DNA of 48,502 nt, from NCBI RefSeq assembly GCF_017837635.1, contig NZ_JAGJRS010000033.1, positions 1-48,502 of the forward strand, given 5' to 3'. Of the stretch, positions 48,415 to 48,502 are shown one piece after another. The notes below the pieces were generated by a model. The model was given only the letters and a program-made list of their open reading frames with translations, did no database searches and was not told the DNA's origin. Source of the stretch: Frateuria flava. GTDB lineage: Bacteria > Pseudomonadota > Gammaproteobacteria > Xanthomonadales > Rhodanobacteraceae. Position 1 is the stretch's first letter, and the number at the start of each line of letters is the position of its first letter. The position numbers and the translations under genes are program-made.

Positions 48415-48502
48415 ATGGCAAAGGGTAAATTCGAACGCACCAAGCCGCACGTGAACGTCGGCACGATCGGCCACGTGGACCACGGCAAGACGACGCTGAC
48501 GG
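48415..48502 (+). CDS. tuf: elongation factor Tu (5' end only)
   Basis: The first 29 codons read [20 protein letters not shown], then VDHGKTTLT, which includes the G1 P-loop GHVDHGKT of EF-Tu. The gene runs off the window end. EF-Tu delivers aminoacyl-tRNA to the ribosome. Confidence 0.97.

Overview
The window is a stretch of high-GC gammaproteobacterial chromosome. Gene content and order point to the Xanthomonadales, most likely the Rhodanobacteraceae (Dyella/Rhodanobacter/Luteibacter-like). Pointers are the divergent hemA-prfA and TPR-lolB-ispE-tRNA(Gln)-prs-rplY-pth-ychF block, the tRNA(Tyr)-tRNA(Gly)-tRNA(Thr)-tuf cluster, a type IV secretion effector carrying the Xanthomonadales XVIPCD signal, and many short palindromic repeats between genes. 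The genus call is inference; no 16S rRNA gene is present.

Layout. 0-3.6 kb: secreted M13 peptidase, a small secreted protein and a Nudix hydrolase. 3.7-8.3 kb: a lower-GC accessory segment holding one very large protein (LexA-type winged helix, PD-(D/E)XK-like nuclease domain, STAND-type P-loop NTPase, long helical C-terminus), with two nested palindromes at its start, a small membrane protein behind it, and copies of one palindromic repeat on both sides. 8.3-15.2 kb: 5'-3' exonuclease, nitroreductase and cytidine deaminase, then the proton-translocating transhydrogenase genes, where pntAA is separated from pntAB-pntB by an oppositely transcribed ECF sigma/membrane anti-sigma-like/DUF3106 operon. 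15.2-24.9 kb: SufT, a large M4 metalloprotease, a single-domain asparaginase, an AidB-like acyl-CoA dehydrogenase, WrbA, a YihY membrane protein, a TlpA-like redoxin and acylphosphatase. 24.9-29.4 kb: a TPR-GT41 (OGT/SPINDLY-like) glycosyltransferase, then a lipoprotein/lipase pair read as a type IV secretion immunity/effector pair.

29.4-39.5 kb is a housekeeping block: translation termination (prfA), heme (hemA), lipoprotein localisation (lolB), isoprenoids (ispE, here fused to a GNAT acetyltransferase), PRPP synthesis, ribosomal protein L25, peptidyl-tRNA hydrolase and YchF. 39.5-47.8 kb holds two small secreted proteins, a two-gene ergothioneine operon (egtB-egtD), rRNA modification enzymes (rsmC-rsuA), a YkgJ cysteine-cluster protein, the AMPylase SelO and thioredoxin 2. 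The window ends in three tRNA genes and the first 88 bases of tuf.

The most interesting items are the HTH-nuclease-STAND protein (a candidate single-gene defence system with a built-in regulator), the T4SS lipase/lipoprotein pair, the GNAT-IspE fusion, and repeat elements that supply stop codons to three neighbouring genes.
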